From the NCBI RefSeq assembly GCF_000154845.1, contig NZ_DS981462.1:35152-99151 (forward strand): 64,000 nucleotides of DNA, read 5' to 3'. The notes below the pieces were generated by a model, which saw nothing but the letters and a program-made list of their open reading frames with translations, had not been told where the DNA came from and ran no database searches. The position numbers and the translations under genes were made by a program. The stretch is from Phocaeicola coprocola DSM 17136. GTDB lineage: Bacteria > Bacteroidota > Bacteroidia > Bacteroidales > Bacteroidaceae. Below, piece by piece: positions 27,262-36,611 of the stretch (within the stretch, counting starts at the first letter, position 1; every line of letters starts with the position of its first letter).

Positions 27262-27309
27262 ATACCTAGTAGTAGGTATTTAACAACTTTTTTTACCAAT
27301 TAATAGGTA
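27262..27309. promoter_or_regulatory. Paired palindromes, probable operators
   Basis: ATACCTAGTAGTAGGTAT (27262-27279) is a perfect 7-4-7 inverted repeat. TACCAATTAATAGGTA (27294-27309) is a second, slightly imperfect one sharing the TACC...GGTA ends, centred 31 bases away (about three helical turns). They lie between divergent promoters, the second abutting the -33 box of the porin gene. The regulator is unknown. Confidence 0.6.
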
Positions 27310-27340
27310 TTGATGCCCTAAAGCATGTGGAATACCTTTG
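27310..27340 (+). promoter_or_regulatory. Promoter of porin/imelysin/di-haem cluster
   Basis: TTGA (27310-27313), 19 bases, TACCTTTG (27333-27340), 33 bases before the ATG at 27374. Confidence 0.75.
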
Positions 27341-27373
27341 CGCTTGTTAAGAACCAACAAAATTAGAAAACAA

Positions 27374-28729
27374 ATGAAAAGTAAAATGTTCCTGTTTTCA
27401 CTTTGTATCGCAGCAATAAGTACACACGCATTTGCTGCAAACGAAGCCGAGAAAACAAGCAAAAGCAGCGAAGAGGCTGTGACAGAAATGAAAGCCCAGA
27501 AACGTTCTATCTTAAAAACGGAAGAAAACGGTAAAGGGTTGACCATAGGAGGATATGGAGAGGCTGTATATAGTCATAACTTTTATTCGGACAAATATAT
27601 ACGCTATACGGCAAAAGATCCCAGCGTATACAAGGGACAGTCGCACGGACGTTTCGACTTGCCACATGTGGTGCTTTTCCTGAATTATAATTTTGGTCAT
27701 GGATGGTCAATGGGAAGTGAAATAGAGTTTGAGCACGGTGGAACGGAAAGTGCCATTGAAATAGAGGAAGAGGAAGCCGGAGAATATGAAAGTGAAATAG
27801 AACGTGGCGGAGAAGTTGCTCTCGAACAGTTCTGGATCCAGAAATCTATCTGTCCGGAATTCAACATCAAACTGGGGCACATTATTGTTCCGGTAGGTGG
27901 AACAAACCAAAACCATCTGCCGACGGAGTTCTTTGGAGTCTATCGTCCTGAAGGAGAAAATACCATCCTGCCTTGTACCTGGCATGAAACAGGTATCAGC
28001 TTGTGGGGACGTGCAGGTGACTGGCGCTACGAAGTTTTATTGGTTCCAGGCCTCGATTCTGACCGTTTCAACCGACTGAACTGGATTCAAGGCGGTGCAG
28101 GCAGTCCATATGAATTTAAAATCGGTAACTCCGTAGCAGGAGCTTTCCGCATCGATAATTATTCCATTAAGGGACTACGCCTTTCTCTCAGTGGGTATGC
28201 AGGCAATTCTTTCAACAACTCACTGAATGACTATAAAGACAGCGAAAAGTATAAAGATGTAAAAGGAACTGTCATGATTGGAGCCTTCGATTTTAATTAC
28301 AATGATCACAACTGGATAGTGCGTGGAAACTTCGATTACGGTCATTTGAGTGATGCCGATAAAATTACGGAAGTCAATAAAAAGATGAGCAACAACTCTC
28401 CTTCCCCACAACAGAATGTTGCAGAAGCGGCTATTGCTGCCGGCATAGAAGCTGGATACAATGTATTCTCACAAATCAATAAACTGAATGACAAAGGACA
28501 GAAGCTATATGTTTTCGGACGTTACGATTATTACGACTCTATGCATAAGACCAGTACGCCCATTTATAAATTCTGTGGACGCAATCGTATAGCAGCCGGA
28601 ATAAATTATTATCCCATCCACGATATCGTAGTAAAAGGTGAATATTCCATCGGTCTGATGCGAACACCTTACAACAATGAACCCGCTATATCGGTTGGCG
28701 TAGCATATGCAGGATTCTTCACCAAATAA
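27374..28729 (+). CDS. Outer-membrane beta-barrel porin-like protein
   Basis: 451 residues with a cleavable signal peptide (MKSKMFLFSLCIAAISTHAFAA), then many alternating aromatic strands and a C-terminal AYAGFF near the end, typical of an outer-membrane barrel. It resembles OprP/porin-type channels (GGYGEAVYSHNF, LGHIIVPVGGTNQNHLP, WHETGISLWGR). Residues about 124-150 hold an unusual acidic loop rich in Glu (ESAIEIEEEEAGEYESEIE), which could attract cations. The start at 27374 is chosen for the signal peptide and promoter. It leads a run of four plus-strand genes with imelysin, di-haem protein and CcsBA; an iron role is inferred from the neighbours. Confidence 0.82.
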   Translation: MKSKMFLFSLCIAAISTHAFAANEAEKTSKSSEEAVTEMKAQKRSILKTEENGKGLTIGGYGEAVYSHNFYSDKYIRYTAKDPSVYKGQSHGRFDLPHVVLFLNYNFGHGWSMGSEIEFEHGGTESAIEIEEEEAGEYESEIERGGEVALEQFWIQKSICPEFNIKLGHIIVPVGGTNQNHLPTEFFGVYRPEGENTILPCTWHETGISLWGRAGDWRYEVLLVPGLDSDRFNRLNWIQGGAGSPYEFKIGNSVAGAFRIDNYSIKGLRLSLSGYAGNSFNNSLNDYKDSEKYKDVKGTVMIGAFDFNYNDHNWIVRGNFDYGHLSDADKITEVNKKMSNNSPSPQQNVAEAAIAAGIEAGYNVFSQINKLNDKGQKLYVFGRYDYYDSMHKTSTPIYKFCGRNRIAAGINYYPIHDIVVKGEYSIGLMRTPYNNEPAISVGVAYAGFFTK

Positions 28730-28779
28730 AAACAGTAAGAAAGCAAGTTTTATTAATCATAACTTAAAATTCAAAAAAG

Positions 28780-30015
28780 ATGAACATGTTTTTTAAATTT
28801 CCTCTTTGTATGACAGTTGTTACCATCATGGCAACAAGTATGATTTCATGTAGTGATGACAATAACGGGAGTAACACATCCAACGGTTTATCAAACGAAG
28901 AACAAGCATTGAAAGAAGCTATCGTTCCATACGTAGACAATACCGTTATCCCTACTTACACAGCTATGGCAGACGAAGCTATTCTGATGAGTGACGCATG
29001 CACAAAAGCCAAAGAAGCTTACCTCAGTGGAGATAAGGCTAAAGCAACCGAATATGTGGCAGAAGCATGCGAGCACTGGACAGAATCACGTAAGGCATGG
29101 GAGTTGAGCGAAGCATTTCTGTTTGGTGCAGCTGCCGATTACAATATCGACCCTCATATCGATTCGTGGCCTCTCGATCAGGTTGCACTAGATAATTTAC
29201 TGAACAATCAGAAAATGATGGATGCCATCGGCGAAGGCGATTTCGATTATATCACAACAAACCTAGGTTACGGTCTGCTAGGTTATCATGCTTTGGAATA
29301 CATCCTGTTCCAGCTTACTGACGACTCACATAGAGAACCAAGAAACTTTGAGAAGACTTATAGCTACAGCGGACAGGTAGTAAATATAACGAACAATCAT
29401 CTGATTTACATGGCAGGAGTTGCCGAAGATTTACGTAACCAGTGTATCCGCCTGGAGGCTTCATGGGCCGGTATGAATAATATCAGTACACAAAAACAGG
29501 AAATCCTTACCGAAACAGAACAAGAGCCGACTTTCAATTACGGTACGAGTATGAAAACAGCCGGACAAGGCGGAAGCAAATATACCAGTTATACCGTTGC
29601 CGCACAAGAATTGATTCAAGGATGTATCGATATCGTAGATGAAGTATGTACGCAAAAAATCGGACGTCCTAACTCAGGTCAGAGTGCCGACGACAAAAAT
29701 TATATCGAATCACCTTATGCACTAAACTCGGTTGTCGACTTTGTCGATAATATCAAAAGTGTAAAAAATGCATACGAAGGAATCAGCTACGATGGCAAGA
29801 ACAATGCAACATCTGTCAGCGCTTACGTTTCAACAGTCGACCAGGCTACAGATACAGAAGTAAAAGCGCTGATAGATGAATCCATTACCAAAATACAGGC
29901 TATACCAGAACCGTTTGCAAAAAATGCAACAGGAGCCGAAGCTGATGCAGCCATAGCATCTTTAAGCAAGTTATCTACAGCATTGAACAAAGCCAACAAA
30001 GCTCTTTTGAAATAA
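28780..30015 (+). CDS. Imelysin family lipoprotein (M75-like)
   Basis: 411-residue lipoprotein with lipobox MISC at about residues 20-24, so anchored to a periplasm-facing membrane or surface. The imelysin hallmark GxHxxE is present as GYHALEYILF near residue 170, and the DPHIDSWPLD region precedes it. Imelysin proteins (IrpA, IcmP, EfeO core) are linked to iron uptake rather than proven proteolysis. It sits 50 bases after the porin-like gene and 120 before the di-haem gene. Iron binding is a family-based expectation; the ligand here is untested. Confidence 0.88.
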   Translation: MNMFFKFPLCMTVVTIMATSMISCSDDNNGSNTSNGLSNEEQALKEAIVPYVDNTVIPTYTAMADEAILMSDACTKAKEAYLSGDKAKATEYVAEACEHWTESRKAWELSEAFLFGAAADYNIDPHIDSWPLDQVALDNLLNNQKMMDAIGEGDFDYITTNLGYGLLGYHALEYILFQLTDDSHREPRNFEKTYSYSGQVVNITNNHLIYMAGVAEDLRNQCIRLEASWAGMNNISTQKQEILTETEQEPTFNYGTSMKTAGQGGSKYTSYTVAAQELIQGCIDIVDEVCTQKIGRPNSGQSADDKNYIESPYALNSVVDFVDNIKSVKNAYEGISYDGKNNATSVSAYVSTVDQATDTEVKALIDESITKIQAIPEPFAKNATGAEADAAIASLSKLSTALNKANKALLK

Positions 30016-30058
30016 GAGCAATACAAATTTCTTGTAGAATAAAATAGCTTTAAACAGT

Positions 30059-30103
30059 CATCTTGAATTGAGGTAAAGACACCCTAAATTCCGATTCAAG
30101 ATG
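30059..30103 (+). terminator. Intergenic hairpin between imelysin and di-haem genes
   Basis: CATCTTGAAT (30059-30068) and ATTCAAGATG (30094-30103) pair perfectly over 10 bp with a 25-base loop, without a clear T tract. It may attenuate or process the transcript rather than end it. Confidence 0.5.
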
Positions 30104-30135
30104 GCTGTAGCAGCTTAGGAACAAAAATTTTACTT

Positions 30136-31878
30136 ATGAAAACAAAGTTCTTATATCTGATAAATTCATTGTTCGTTGCCAGTGCCATAACAGCATGTAG
30201 TGACAATGAGAACCAGCATGTACCGTCCGATAATCCCGAAAATAACGAAAAGCCCGAATGGTATTACACCGGAGGCCAACTAGGTACTGCATACCTGACA
30301 ACATCGAATGCGCTGGAACAGCCAACAGAACCCATCGAAGCTAATGAAGAGATGAGCCAGCGCTTTAAAAATGGTGAACAACTTTTCGAAAAAATGTATA
30401 TGAACAATCATTCCGGAGTACGTAAAGGATTAGGACCGGCATATGTACGCAGCTCGTGTATCCATTGTCACCCCGGATATGGTCACGGGAAACGTAATCC
30501 TGCCGGTGCTTTTCAAACTACATCAATAGGAAACGGATGTCTGCTTGTCGTTTACAATCCTGATACAGACGGATATGTAAGTTGGCTTACAGGAATGCCT
30601 CAGGGACACGCAACTCAGCCTTTTAAAGCTCCGCTGGATGAAAGCAAGGTCATCATTGAATGGAAGAAATATACCGACGAGTGGGGAAATAAATTTCCTG
30701 ACGGAGAAAGTTATGACCTGGAATATCCGGAAGTTACACTTGCTGCTGATGCTGTATATGCAAAAAATGAAGGAGTAATCAGCAGTCTGGGCAACTATAA
30801 AGTGCTCTTGGAATCTACCATCGGTATTTACGGAACCGGACTGCTGGATGCCATCAGCGATGATGATCTGAAAGCACAATATGCCAAAGAAGAGCAAGAC
30901 GGATACATGCAAAACGGTCTAAACGAAGCTTTCTTCAAAAATGGAGAATGGGTGAAGCAATACAGCAATACGAAAGTCACAGATGTCAATCCTGACTTTA
31001 GCGATAAAGGAGAACAACATCCTTTCAGATTTACTTATGCCCTGAGCAGAGGACCACTGCAAGACGCTGCCGGAGCGAACGCTATGTGGAATATCACAAA
31101 CGTAACACGCAGCAACCGCCGCTATCATTATCTGGATACTTATTTTGCCAGTGCCAGCGGAGAGGATAAAACGGTTTACGGAGGAAGTTCATGGGTAAAA
31201 GCCTCAGCCAATGATCCGGAAGTACAGGCTGGTTATCAATCATACATTGAAGAAGTCGATCCTGATAAAAATCACCCGACCTGGCATGCAGATGATTATA
31301 CAGACAAGACGCAGGTAGCCAGAGCCATTGCCGCATATCTCACTTCTCAAGAGCTGGATGTAGAAATGGATGATGAAGATTTTATCGATTTCATGGTATG
31401 GCATCGTGGATTAGCCGTTCCTGCCGCACGTAATGTGGATGATCCAGACGTGATAAAAGGCAAGGAACTGTTCGAACAGATAGGATGTGCTTATTGCCAT
31501 CGTCCATCATGGACAACAGGAGATGATAACTTTTACGATCCGAACGGATTCTTTACCAAAGGCGACAGCCGGTTGCCAAGATATCCCAACCAGACAATCT
31601 GGCCTTACTCCGACCTCGTACAACATAAGTTACATATGGAAAACGACATCCGGACCGGCTGGTGCCGTACCACTCCGCTATGGGGACGAGGATTGCATCA
31701 GATGTGTACCGGTTCGACCACAGCCGACCGTCTGCACGATAACCGCGCACGAAACGTCATCGAAGCCATTATGTGGCATGGAAATGCTAAAAGTGATGCA
31801 CGAATGACTGTCGAAAAGTTCCGTAACCTGTCGAAAGCCGAGCGCGATGCAATTGTAAAATTCATTGACTCAATCTGA
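30136..31878 (+). CDS. Di-haem c-type oxidoreductase (DUF1111 type) lipoprotein
   Basis: 580-residue lipoprotein (lipobox ITAC at residues 18-21) with two haem c motifs: CIHCH near residue 115 and CAYCH near 455. The layout resembles DUF1111 'thiol oxidoreductase'/di-haem peroxidase-like proteins, which often neighbour imelysin genes. It would act in the periplasm or at the cell surface in electron transfer, perhaps reducing or oxidising iron or a ligand; that is inference. Covalent haem needs a cytochrome c maturation system, and CcsBA is encoded immediately downstream. Confidence 0.85.
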   Translation: MKTKFLYLINSLFVASAITACSDNENQHVPSDNPENNEKPEWYYTGGQLGTAYLTTSNALEQPTEPIEANEEMSQRFKNGEQLFEKMYMNNHSGVRKGLGPAYVRSSCIHCHPGYGHGKRNPAGAFQTTSIGNGCLLVVYNPDTDGYVSWLTGMPQGHATQPFKAPLDESKVIIEWKKYTDEWGNKFPDGESYDLEYPEVTLAADAVYAKNEGVISSLGNYKVLLESTIGIYGTGLLDAISDDDLKAQYAKEEQDGYMQNGLNEAFFKNGEWVKQYSNTKVTDVNPDFSDKGEQHPFRFTYALSRGPLQDAAGANAMWNITNVTRSNRRYHYLDTYFASASGEDKTVYGGSSWVKASANDPEVQAGYQSYIEEVDPDKNHPTWHADDYTDKTQVARAIAAYLTSQELDVEMDDEDFIDFMVWHRGLAVPAARNVDDPDVIKGKELFEQIGCAYCHRPSWTTGDDNFYDPNGFFTKGDSRLPRYPNQTIWPYSDLVQHKLHMENDIRTGWCRTTPLWGRGLHQMCTGSTTADRLHDNRARNVIEAIMWHGNAKSDARMTVEKFRNLSKAERDAIVKFIDSI

Positions 31879-31965
31879 TCATACATTTGAGGGAGAACGA
31901 GGGCTTTCATGCAACAAAAAAGGTCTGAACTCTCTCCAAAAGAAACGAATCTAAAAAACTATTGC

Positions 31966-32068
31966 TGTCCGATAAAACTTTTAAGTCATCAATAAGCATT
32001 AACTTAAAAAGGGGCCTATCCATAAAAACAACACTGATAATCATCCTATTTAATATGTTTATCGGACA
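31966..32068. repeat. Short element with 11-bp terminal inverted repeats (MITE-like)
   Basis: TGTCCGATAAA (31966-31976) and TTTATCGGACA (32058-32068) are perfect inverted repeats enclosing 81 non-coding bases. Inside lies a second hairpin, TTTTAAGT/ACTTAAAA. No convincing target duplication was seen, so an IS remnant or a large hairpin is equally possible. The rest of 31879-32221 holds another inverted repeat (32089-32170) and no ORF. Confidence 0.4.
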
Positions 32069-32088
32069 CTAATATAAAAAACAGATTC

Positions 32089-32170
32089 TACCACGGATTA
32101 CACATACAGATACAGATTTTCCCATACAATATATAAAATAACCTATTATCAGTTTGTATAGTCCGTGGTA
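32089..32170. repeat. Inverted repeat before ccsBA
   Basis: TACCACGGA (32089-32097) and TCCGTGGTA (32162-32170) are perfect 9-base inverted repeats 64 bases apart, just upstream of the ccsBA start. A leader hairpin is possible. Confidence 0.4.
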
Positions 32171-32221
32171 ATATTTAATCTCCGTATGTCTTCCTTTATA
32201 CAAGTAAAAACAACAAACAGA

Positions 32222-34441
32222 ATGACTAATATATTAAAAAAAGCGACTTTTGGATTATGGATATTTCTGCTCATCATGATGATTGCAGCCACCATTATCG
32301 AAAAGCTATATGGAACCACCGTTTCGTCAACATACTTTTACGGCTCTCCTTTCTTTATAGGTCTTTGGATAGCCACAACATTACTTTCATTACTCTATAT
32401 CATCAAGCGCCATATCATAAGGAATAAAATAGTATACTTGCTCCACCTGTCTTTCATTCTTATTTTATCGGGAGCACTTACTACACACATCTGGGGAATA
32501 CAAGGAAACATACACCTTCGACAAGGAGAAACTCCAGTCACTACTTTCAATAAAAATGACGGACAAAAAGCCGATTTGCCATTTTCTGTTTCATTAAAAC
32601 AGTTCCAGTTAACGTACTATCAGGGAACATTCGCACCAATGGATTTCATCAGCATACTAAACGTTTATGACGGTCCTCAGATGCACGAAGGAAGTGTTTC
32701 CATGAATCACATCTATACTTACCGCAATTACCGTTTTTATCAATCGACATATGATGCCGATAAAAAAGGTAGTACGCTATCCATTGCATACGATCCTTAC
32801 GGAATAGCCCTTGCATATACGGGATATGCTTTCCTGTTGCTCTCGTTTATCCTGTTCTTTTTTGACAAACACAGCTATTTTCGGAAATTATTAAATCATC
32901 CTGCCTTAAAGAAAATTACCGTATGTATACTACTCTCTACAAGTGTGATTACTATGTTCGGAGCATCTGTCCCCCCTTCCTTACCTAAAGAAACAGCCAA
33001 CGAGTTTGGAAAGCTATACGTCTATTACAACGACCGTATCTGCCCGCTTCAGACATTGGCAAAAGAGTTTACAACCAAACTTTACGGCAAATCCAATTAC
33101 AAGGGATTAACACCGGAACAGGTGCTGACCGGATGGCTTTTCTTTTACGAGCAATGGAAACAAGAACCAATGATTTTTATCAAAGACAAAGAAGTACAAA
33201 AGCTGCTGGGAGCAAAGGGAAAATATGTCCGTCTTGCCGACTTTGCAGGCTCTACCGGATATAAACTGGAACAAATATCACCTTCCGATAGGAACGCAAA
33301 AACCACACGGGCCATAGAAGAAGCAAATGAAAAGTTCAGTCTGGCAAGCATGCTATGCACAGGAAACTTATTGAAGATATATCCTTACCTTGATAAAAAC
33401 AATGCACAGCCAATATGGTATTCACTGACTGACGACCTGCCAGTATCCATGCCTCACGAGCAATGGGCATTTATACGTTACAGTATGAATCTTATAGCCG
33501 AGAAAGTAGCCCATCAAGCATACAATGAAGTCAGAATACTACTCGATAAAACAAAAAAATATCAACAGAAAGAAGCAAGAAGTTTCTTGCCTTCAGACAC
33601 ACGTTTCGGCGCTGAGATGTTATACAATCGTATGAACTTTACCCGCCCACTTGCTATGTCCAGCCTCACAATCGGCATACTATCATTCTTTTTATACTGC
33701 TGGAAAATGGCGAAACAACGCAACAGCAGTAAAAAACAGAACAGCATACTGCTTGCAATGCTAGGTATCGTATTCATTTATCTTATGATACTTATCGGGC
33801 TAAGAGGATTTATAGGCGGACACCTCCCTATGTCAAATGGTTACGAAACGATGCAACTCATGTCCGTATGTGCCATACTGCTGACTTTCTTACTCTATCG
33901 AAAGTTTGAAGCCGCTATTTCATTCGGCTACATACTATGCGGACTGACCTTGCTTGTTTCGATGTTCGGTGAATCCAATCCCTCCGTTACCCAGCTCATG
34001 CCAGTACTCTCCTCCCCTCTGCTAAGTATTCACGTAGTAACAATTATGCTCTCGTATTCACTACTGGCATTCGTCATGCTGAATGGTATCACGGCAATCA
34101 TCTTACGATACACACGCACAGACTGCCATGAGCAAATCATTCGCTTACAAATCATCAGCCACATCATTTTATATCCCGCTGTATTCCTCATGGCAGCAGG
34201 TATCTTTATTGGAGCAATCTGGGCAAACGTATCATGGGGAAGATACTGGGGATGGGATCCCAAAGAAGTATGGGCACTCATCACCATGCTGGTATATGCA
34301 GCCGCTCTACATCCTGCATCACTTTCCTCTTTCCGACGCCCGATGTTCTTCCACTGGTTTGCAGTAATCGCTTTTTTAAGTGTACTTGTCACATACTTTG
34401 GTGTCAACTTTATTATGGGAGGTATGCACAGCTACGCATAA
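32222..34441 (+). CDS. ccsBA: Fused CcsB/CcsA (ResB-ResC) cytochrome c maturation protein
   Basis: About 739 residues; system II haem export and ligation protein that attaches haem to CxxCH of periplasmic cytochromes. The N-terminal ResB/CcsB part has four membrane segments and a large periplasmic domain. The C-terminal CcsA part has the haem-handling WWD-type motif (WGRYWGWDPKEVWAL near residue 680) plus the flanking histidines in SIHVVTIM and FFHWFAVIAF. The start at ATG 32222 (MTNILKK) is preferred; the frame opens at a GTG at 32165. It follows the di-haem lipoprotein, an obvious client. CcsX or ResA partners are not adjacent. Confidence 0.9.
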   Translation: MTNILKKATFGLWIFLLIMMIAATIIEKLYGTTVSSTYFYGSPFFIGLWIATTLLSLLYIIKRHIIRNKIVYLLHLSFILILSGALTTHIWGIQGNIHLRQGETPVTTFNKNDGQKADLPFSVSLKQFQLTYYQGTFAPMDFISILNVYDGPQMHEGSVSMNHIYTYRNYRFYQSTYDADKKGSTLSIAYDPYGIALAYTGYAFLLLSFILFFFDKHSYFRKLLNHPALKKITVCILLSTSVITMFGASVPPSLPKETANEFGKLYVYYNDRICPLQTLAKEFTTKLYGKSNYKGLTPEQVLTGWLFFYEQWKQEPMIFIKDKEVQKLLGAKGKYVRLADFAGSTGYKLEQISPSDRNAKTTRAIEEANEKFSLASMLCTGNLLKIYPYLDKNNAQPIWYSLTDDLPVSMPHEQWAFIRYSMNLIAEKVAHQAYNEVRILLDKTKKYQQKEARSFLPSDTRFGAEMLYNRMNFTRPLAMSSLTIGILSFFLYCWKMAKQRNSSKKQNSILLAMLGIVFIYLMILIGLRGFIGGHLPMSNGYETMQLMSVCAILLTFLLYRKFEAAISFGYILCGLTLLVSMFGESNPSVTQLMPVLSSPLLSIHVVTIMLSYSLLAFVMLNGITAIILRYTRTDCHEQIIRLQIISHIILYPAVFLMAAGIFIGAIWANVSWGRYWGWDPKEVWALITMLVYAAALHPASLSSFRRPMFFHWFAVIAFLSVLVTYFGVNFIMGGMHSYA

Positions 34442-34573
34442 GAAAACATTATTCGTTTTTACTTGTCATTCTGTTTTAAGAATGAAAAATGGAGACCAGT
34501 GCGTGATGCATCGGCCTCCATGATTTATTTACCTGCTCCCGCAGGAAAAACTAACTATTCTCTATTTATTTTA

Positions 34574-35743
34574 TCAATAAACTTCTACTTTGCTTGCCAA
34601 AGCTTTACATTTATCGCGCAAAGCATCCAGGTCACCGTCATTCTTATCGTAGCATACTACTACACCCATACGGCGATTCAGCTTCGTATACGGTTTTCCG
34701 AAAATACGGAGGTATGTGTTAGGCTGCGAGCAAACCAGTTCTTCTCCCCGGTAGCGCGGAGTGTCCTTGCTGGCAATAGGAGAAAGAATAACGGCACTGG
34801 CACCGATATGTTCCTGAGTAATACCCGGAATAGGCAATCCCAATACAGCATACAGATGAAGTTCGAACTCGTTCAGGTTCTGTGTATTGGCAAGTGTTAC
34901 CATACCTGTATCATGCGGACGAGGAGAAAGTTCAGAGAAATAAACTCCATTGTCGTGACTCAGGAAAAATTCAACTCCCCAAAGGCCATAACCAGTCAAC
35001 GCTTCAGTAACTTTTGCCGCCATCTTCTGAGCCTCAGCAAGATGTTCCGGAGCAATGTGAGCAGGCTGGAAGCTTTCGCGATAGTCACCACCTTTCTGTA
35101 CGTGTCCGATAGGCGGACAGAACAGTGTCGGACCATTTTTCTGTGTAACTGTCAGCAACGTGATTTCGCTGTCGAACTTAACAAACTCTTCCACGATCAG
35201 CTCCTTAATATCACCACGGCTGCCTTCACATCCGTATGCCCAAGAGTATTCCAAATCTTCAGGACCTTTGGCTACCGATTGTCCCTTACCAGATGATGAC
35301 ATCAACGGTTTGATAACGCACGGATAACCAATCTTTTCAGCAGCTTCCTTCAGTTCATCGAACGACTTTGCATAATAATATTTCGCCGTCTTCAAGCCCA
35401 GTTCCTTAGCAGCAAGGTCGCGGATTGCTTTACGGTTCATCGTAAAGTTTACGGCACGTGCACTCGGTACAACCTGAATACCTTCTTTTTCCAGATGATA
35501 AAGACGTTCGGTGCGGATAGCCTCAATTTCAGGCACAATAATATCGGGATGATATTTTTCTACCACACGGTCGAGCGCATCGCCATCCAGCATACTAAAT
35601 ACTTCACAAGCATCTGCTACCTGCATGGCGGGAGCACCTGCATACGAATCACATGCGATAACGTACTGACCCAGACGTTGGGCAGCAATCACAAACTCTT
35701 TTCCTAATTCGCCGGAACCCAGCAAAAGTATTTTCTTAGTCAT
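34574..35743 (-). CDS. purT: Formate-dependent GAR transformylase PurT
   Basis: 389-residue ATP-grasp enzyme that makes formyl-GAR from GAR, formate and ATP in purine synthesis, a folate-independent alternative to PurN. N-terminal [10 protein letters not shown] is the GAR-binding fold, [13 protein letters not shown] near residue 153 is the ATP-grasp loop, and [28 protein letters not shown] near 260-287 holds the metal-binding Glu pair. Length is standard. It stands alone, with the -7 box TATCTTTG at 35775-35782 upstream. Confidence 0.95.
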   Translation of the reverse strand: MTKKILLLGSGELGKEFVIAAQRLGQYVIACDSYAGAPAMQVADACEVFSMLDGDALDRVVEKYHPDIIVPEIEAIRTERLYHLEKEGIQVVPSARAVNFTMNRKAIRDLAAKELGLKTAKYYYAKSFDELKEAAEKIGYPCVIKPLMSSSGKGQSVAKGPEDLEYSWAYGCEGSRGDIKELIVEEFVKFDSEITLLTVTQKNGPTLFCPPIGHVQKGGDYRESFQPAHIAPEHLAEAQKMAAKVTEALTGYGLWGVEFFLSHDNGVYFSELSPRPHDTGMVTLANTQNLNEFELHLYAVLGLPIPGITQEHIGASAVILSPIASKDTPRYRGEELVCSQPNTYLRIFGKPYTKLNRRMGVVVCYDKNDGDLDALRDKCKALASKVEVY

Positions 35744-35774
35744 ATCTTAACAGTTAATCCTTTTTTCTTTTCAG

Positions 35775-35782
35775 CAAAGATA
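35775..35782 (-). promoter_or_regulatory. -7 box of purT
   Basis: The minus strand reads TATCTTTG, 32 bases before the start codon. No clear -33 box. Confidence 0.5.
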
Positions 35783-35867
35783 ACGATTTCTGTTGAGAGA
35801 TTATACGAATATGATAAATAATAACATTTTGAAAGAACACAATTCTTTCGTACAAAAAATAAAAAAA

Positions 35868-35942
35868 CATGCTGATGAATTTGGCAAAACATCAGCATGA
35901 ATTAAGATAAACATGCCCATGTTTTTTCCAACCCTGGGCATG
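35868..35942 (-). terminator. Tandem hairpins after the PspC/DUF2807 operon
   Basis: CATGCCCA/TGGGCATG (35912-35942) comes first on the minus strand, then CATGCTGATG/CATCAGCATG (35868-35899) followed by TTTTTTTATTTTT. The second is a clear terminator; the role of the first is unknown. Confidence 0.75.
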
Positions 35943-35979
35943 CCGTGTCACAAGATAAATTTAAGACACTATGAATGAG

Positions 35980-36597
35980 TTATTTGCTTACTTCCATTCC
36001 CTGCGTATTGAGCTCTCCTATACCACCTTTATGAAAAGAAGCCATTTGTGCCGTTCCTGTAAATGTAGCAGCACCTATACCACTGACATCAGCTTTTACT
36101 TCTTCACAATTGATATGTATATTTACCTCTCCTATACCTTTCAGATCGAAATTTGCTTTACGGCATTGCAGGTCTTTTATATTTAATTCTCCGACTCCGC
36201 TGAAATCTACATCCAAGTCCTGAAGTGTTACCTTACCGTCGATATTAAACGAACCTACTCCTTTAAATTCCAGCTCCTGCAAATCGGGAGCAGAGATACG
36301 GATAACAGCCCCATTCTTGTTGTTTTTCAGTTTCTTGATATAACCAATTTTCAGCTCATTGCCTTCAACACTAGTTGTAATATTCTTTACCTGGCTCTCT
36401 TCCCCTTCTATCGTACACGAGAAATCGGATGATTGTGTAAAATAAACACTTCCCACACTCTTTATATCAATAGAGGTAAAATCCGCCACATGACGTTTCT
36501 CTGTAACATGTTCACCTTTACTTCCAGCCCAAATGCAGGAAGTAAAACCCGCGATCATAACCAACGCAGTGATAACTCTTGCAAAAACAGTTTTCAT
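35980..36597 (-). CDS. DUF2807 (GIN-type) putative lipoprotein
   Basis: About 206 residues with an N-terminal hydrophobic signal ending in FTSC, a likely lipobox. The rest is a repetitive beta structure typical of DUF2807 head domains (FTSIDIKSVGSVYFTQ, then VGSFNI, GVGELNI, GIGEVNI, GIGAATF, GIGELNT repeats), suggesting a beta-helix in the envelope. Function is unknown; DUF2807 proteins often accompany PspC-domain proteins and a PadR regulator, as here. It lies 14 bases after the PspC gene. Start at 36597 (MKTVF) fits the signal better than 36606. Confidence 0.85.
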   Translation of the reverse strand: MKTVFARVITALVMIAGFTSCIWAGSKGEHVTEKRHVADFTSIDIKSVGSVYFTQSSDFSCTIEGEESQVKNITTSVEGNELKIGYIKKLKNNKNGAVIRISAPDLQELEFKGVGSFNIDGKVTLQDLDVDFSGVGELNIKDLQCRKANFDLKGIGEVNIHINCEEVKADVSGIGAATFTGTAQMASFHKGGIGELNTQGMEVSK

Positions 36598-36611
36598 AAC
36601 AATCATATTTT

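Noticed and set aside
27280..27546. 88-residue minus-strand ORF
   Set aside because: It overlaps the porin promoter and signal peptide region on the opposite strand; the hydrophobic look arises from the complement of the signal sequence.
34463..35296. 277-residue plus-strand ORF over purT
   Set aside because: Antisense shadow of purT; no promoter or ribosome-binding site.
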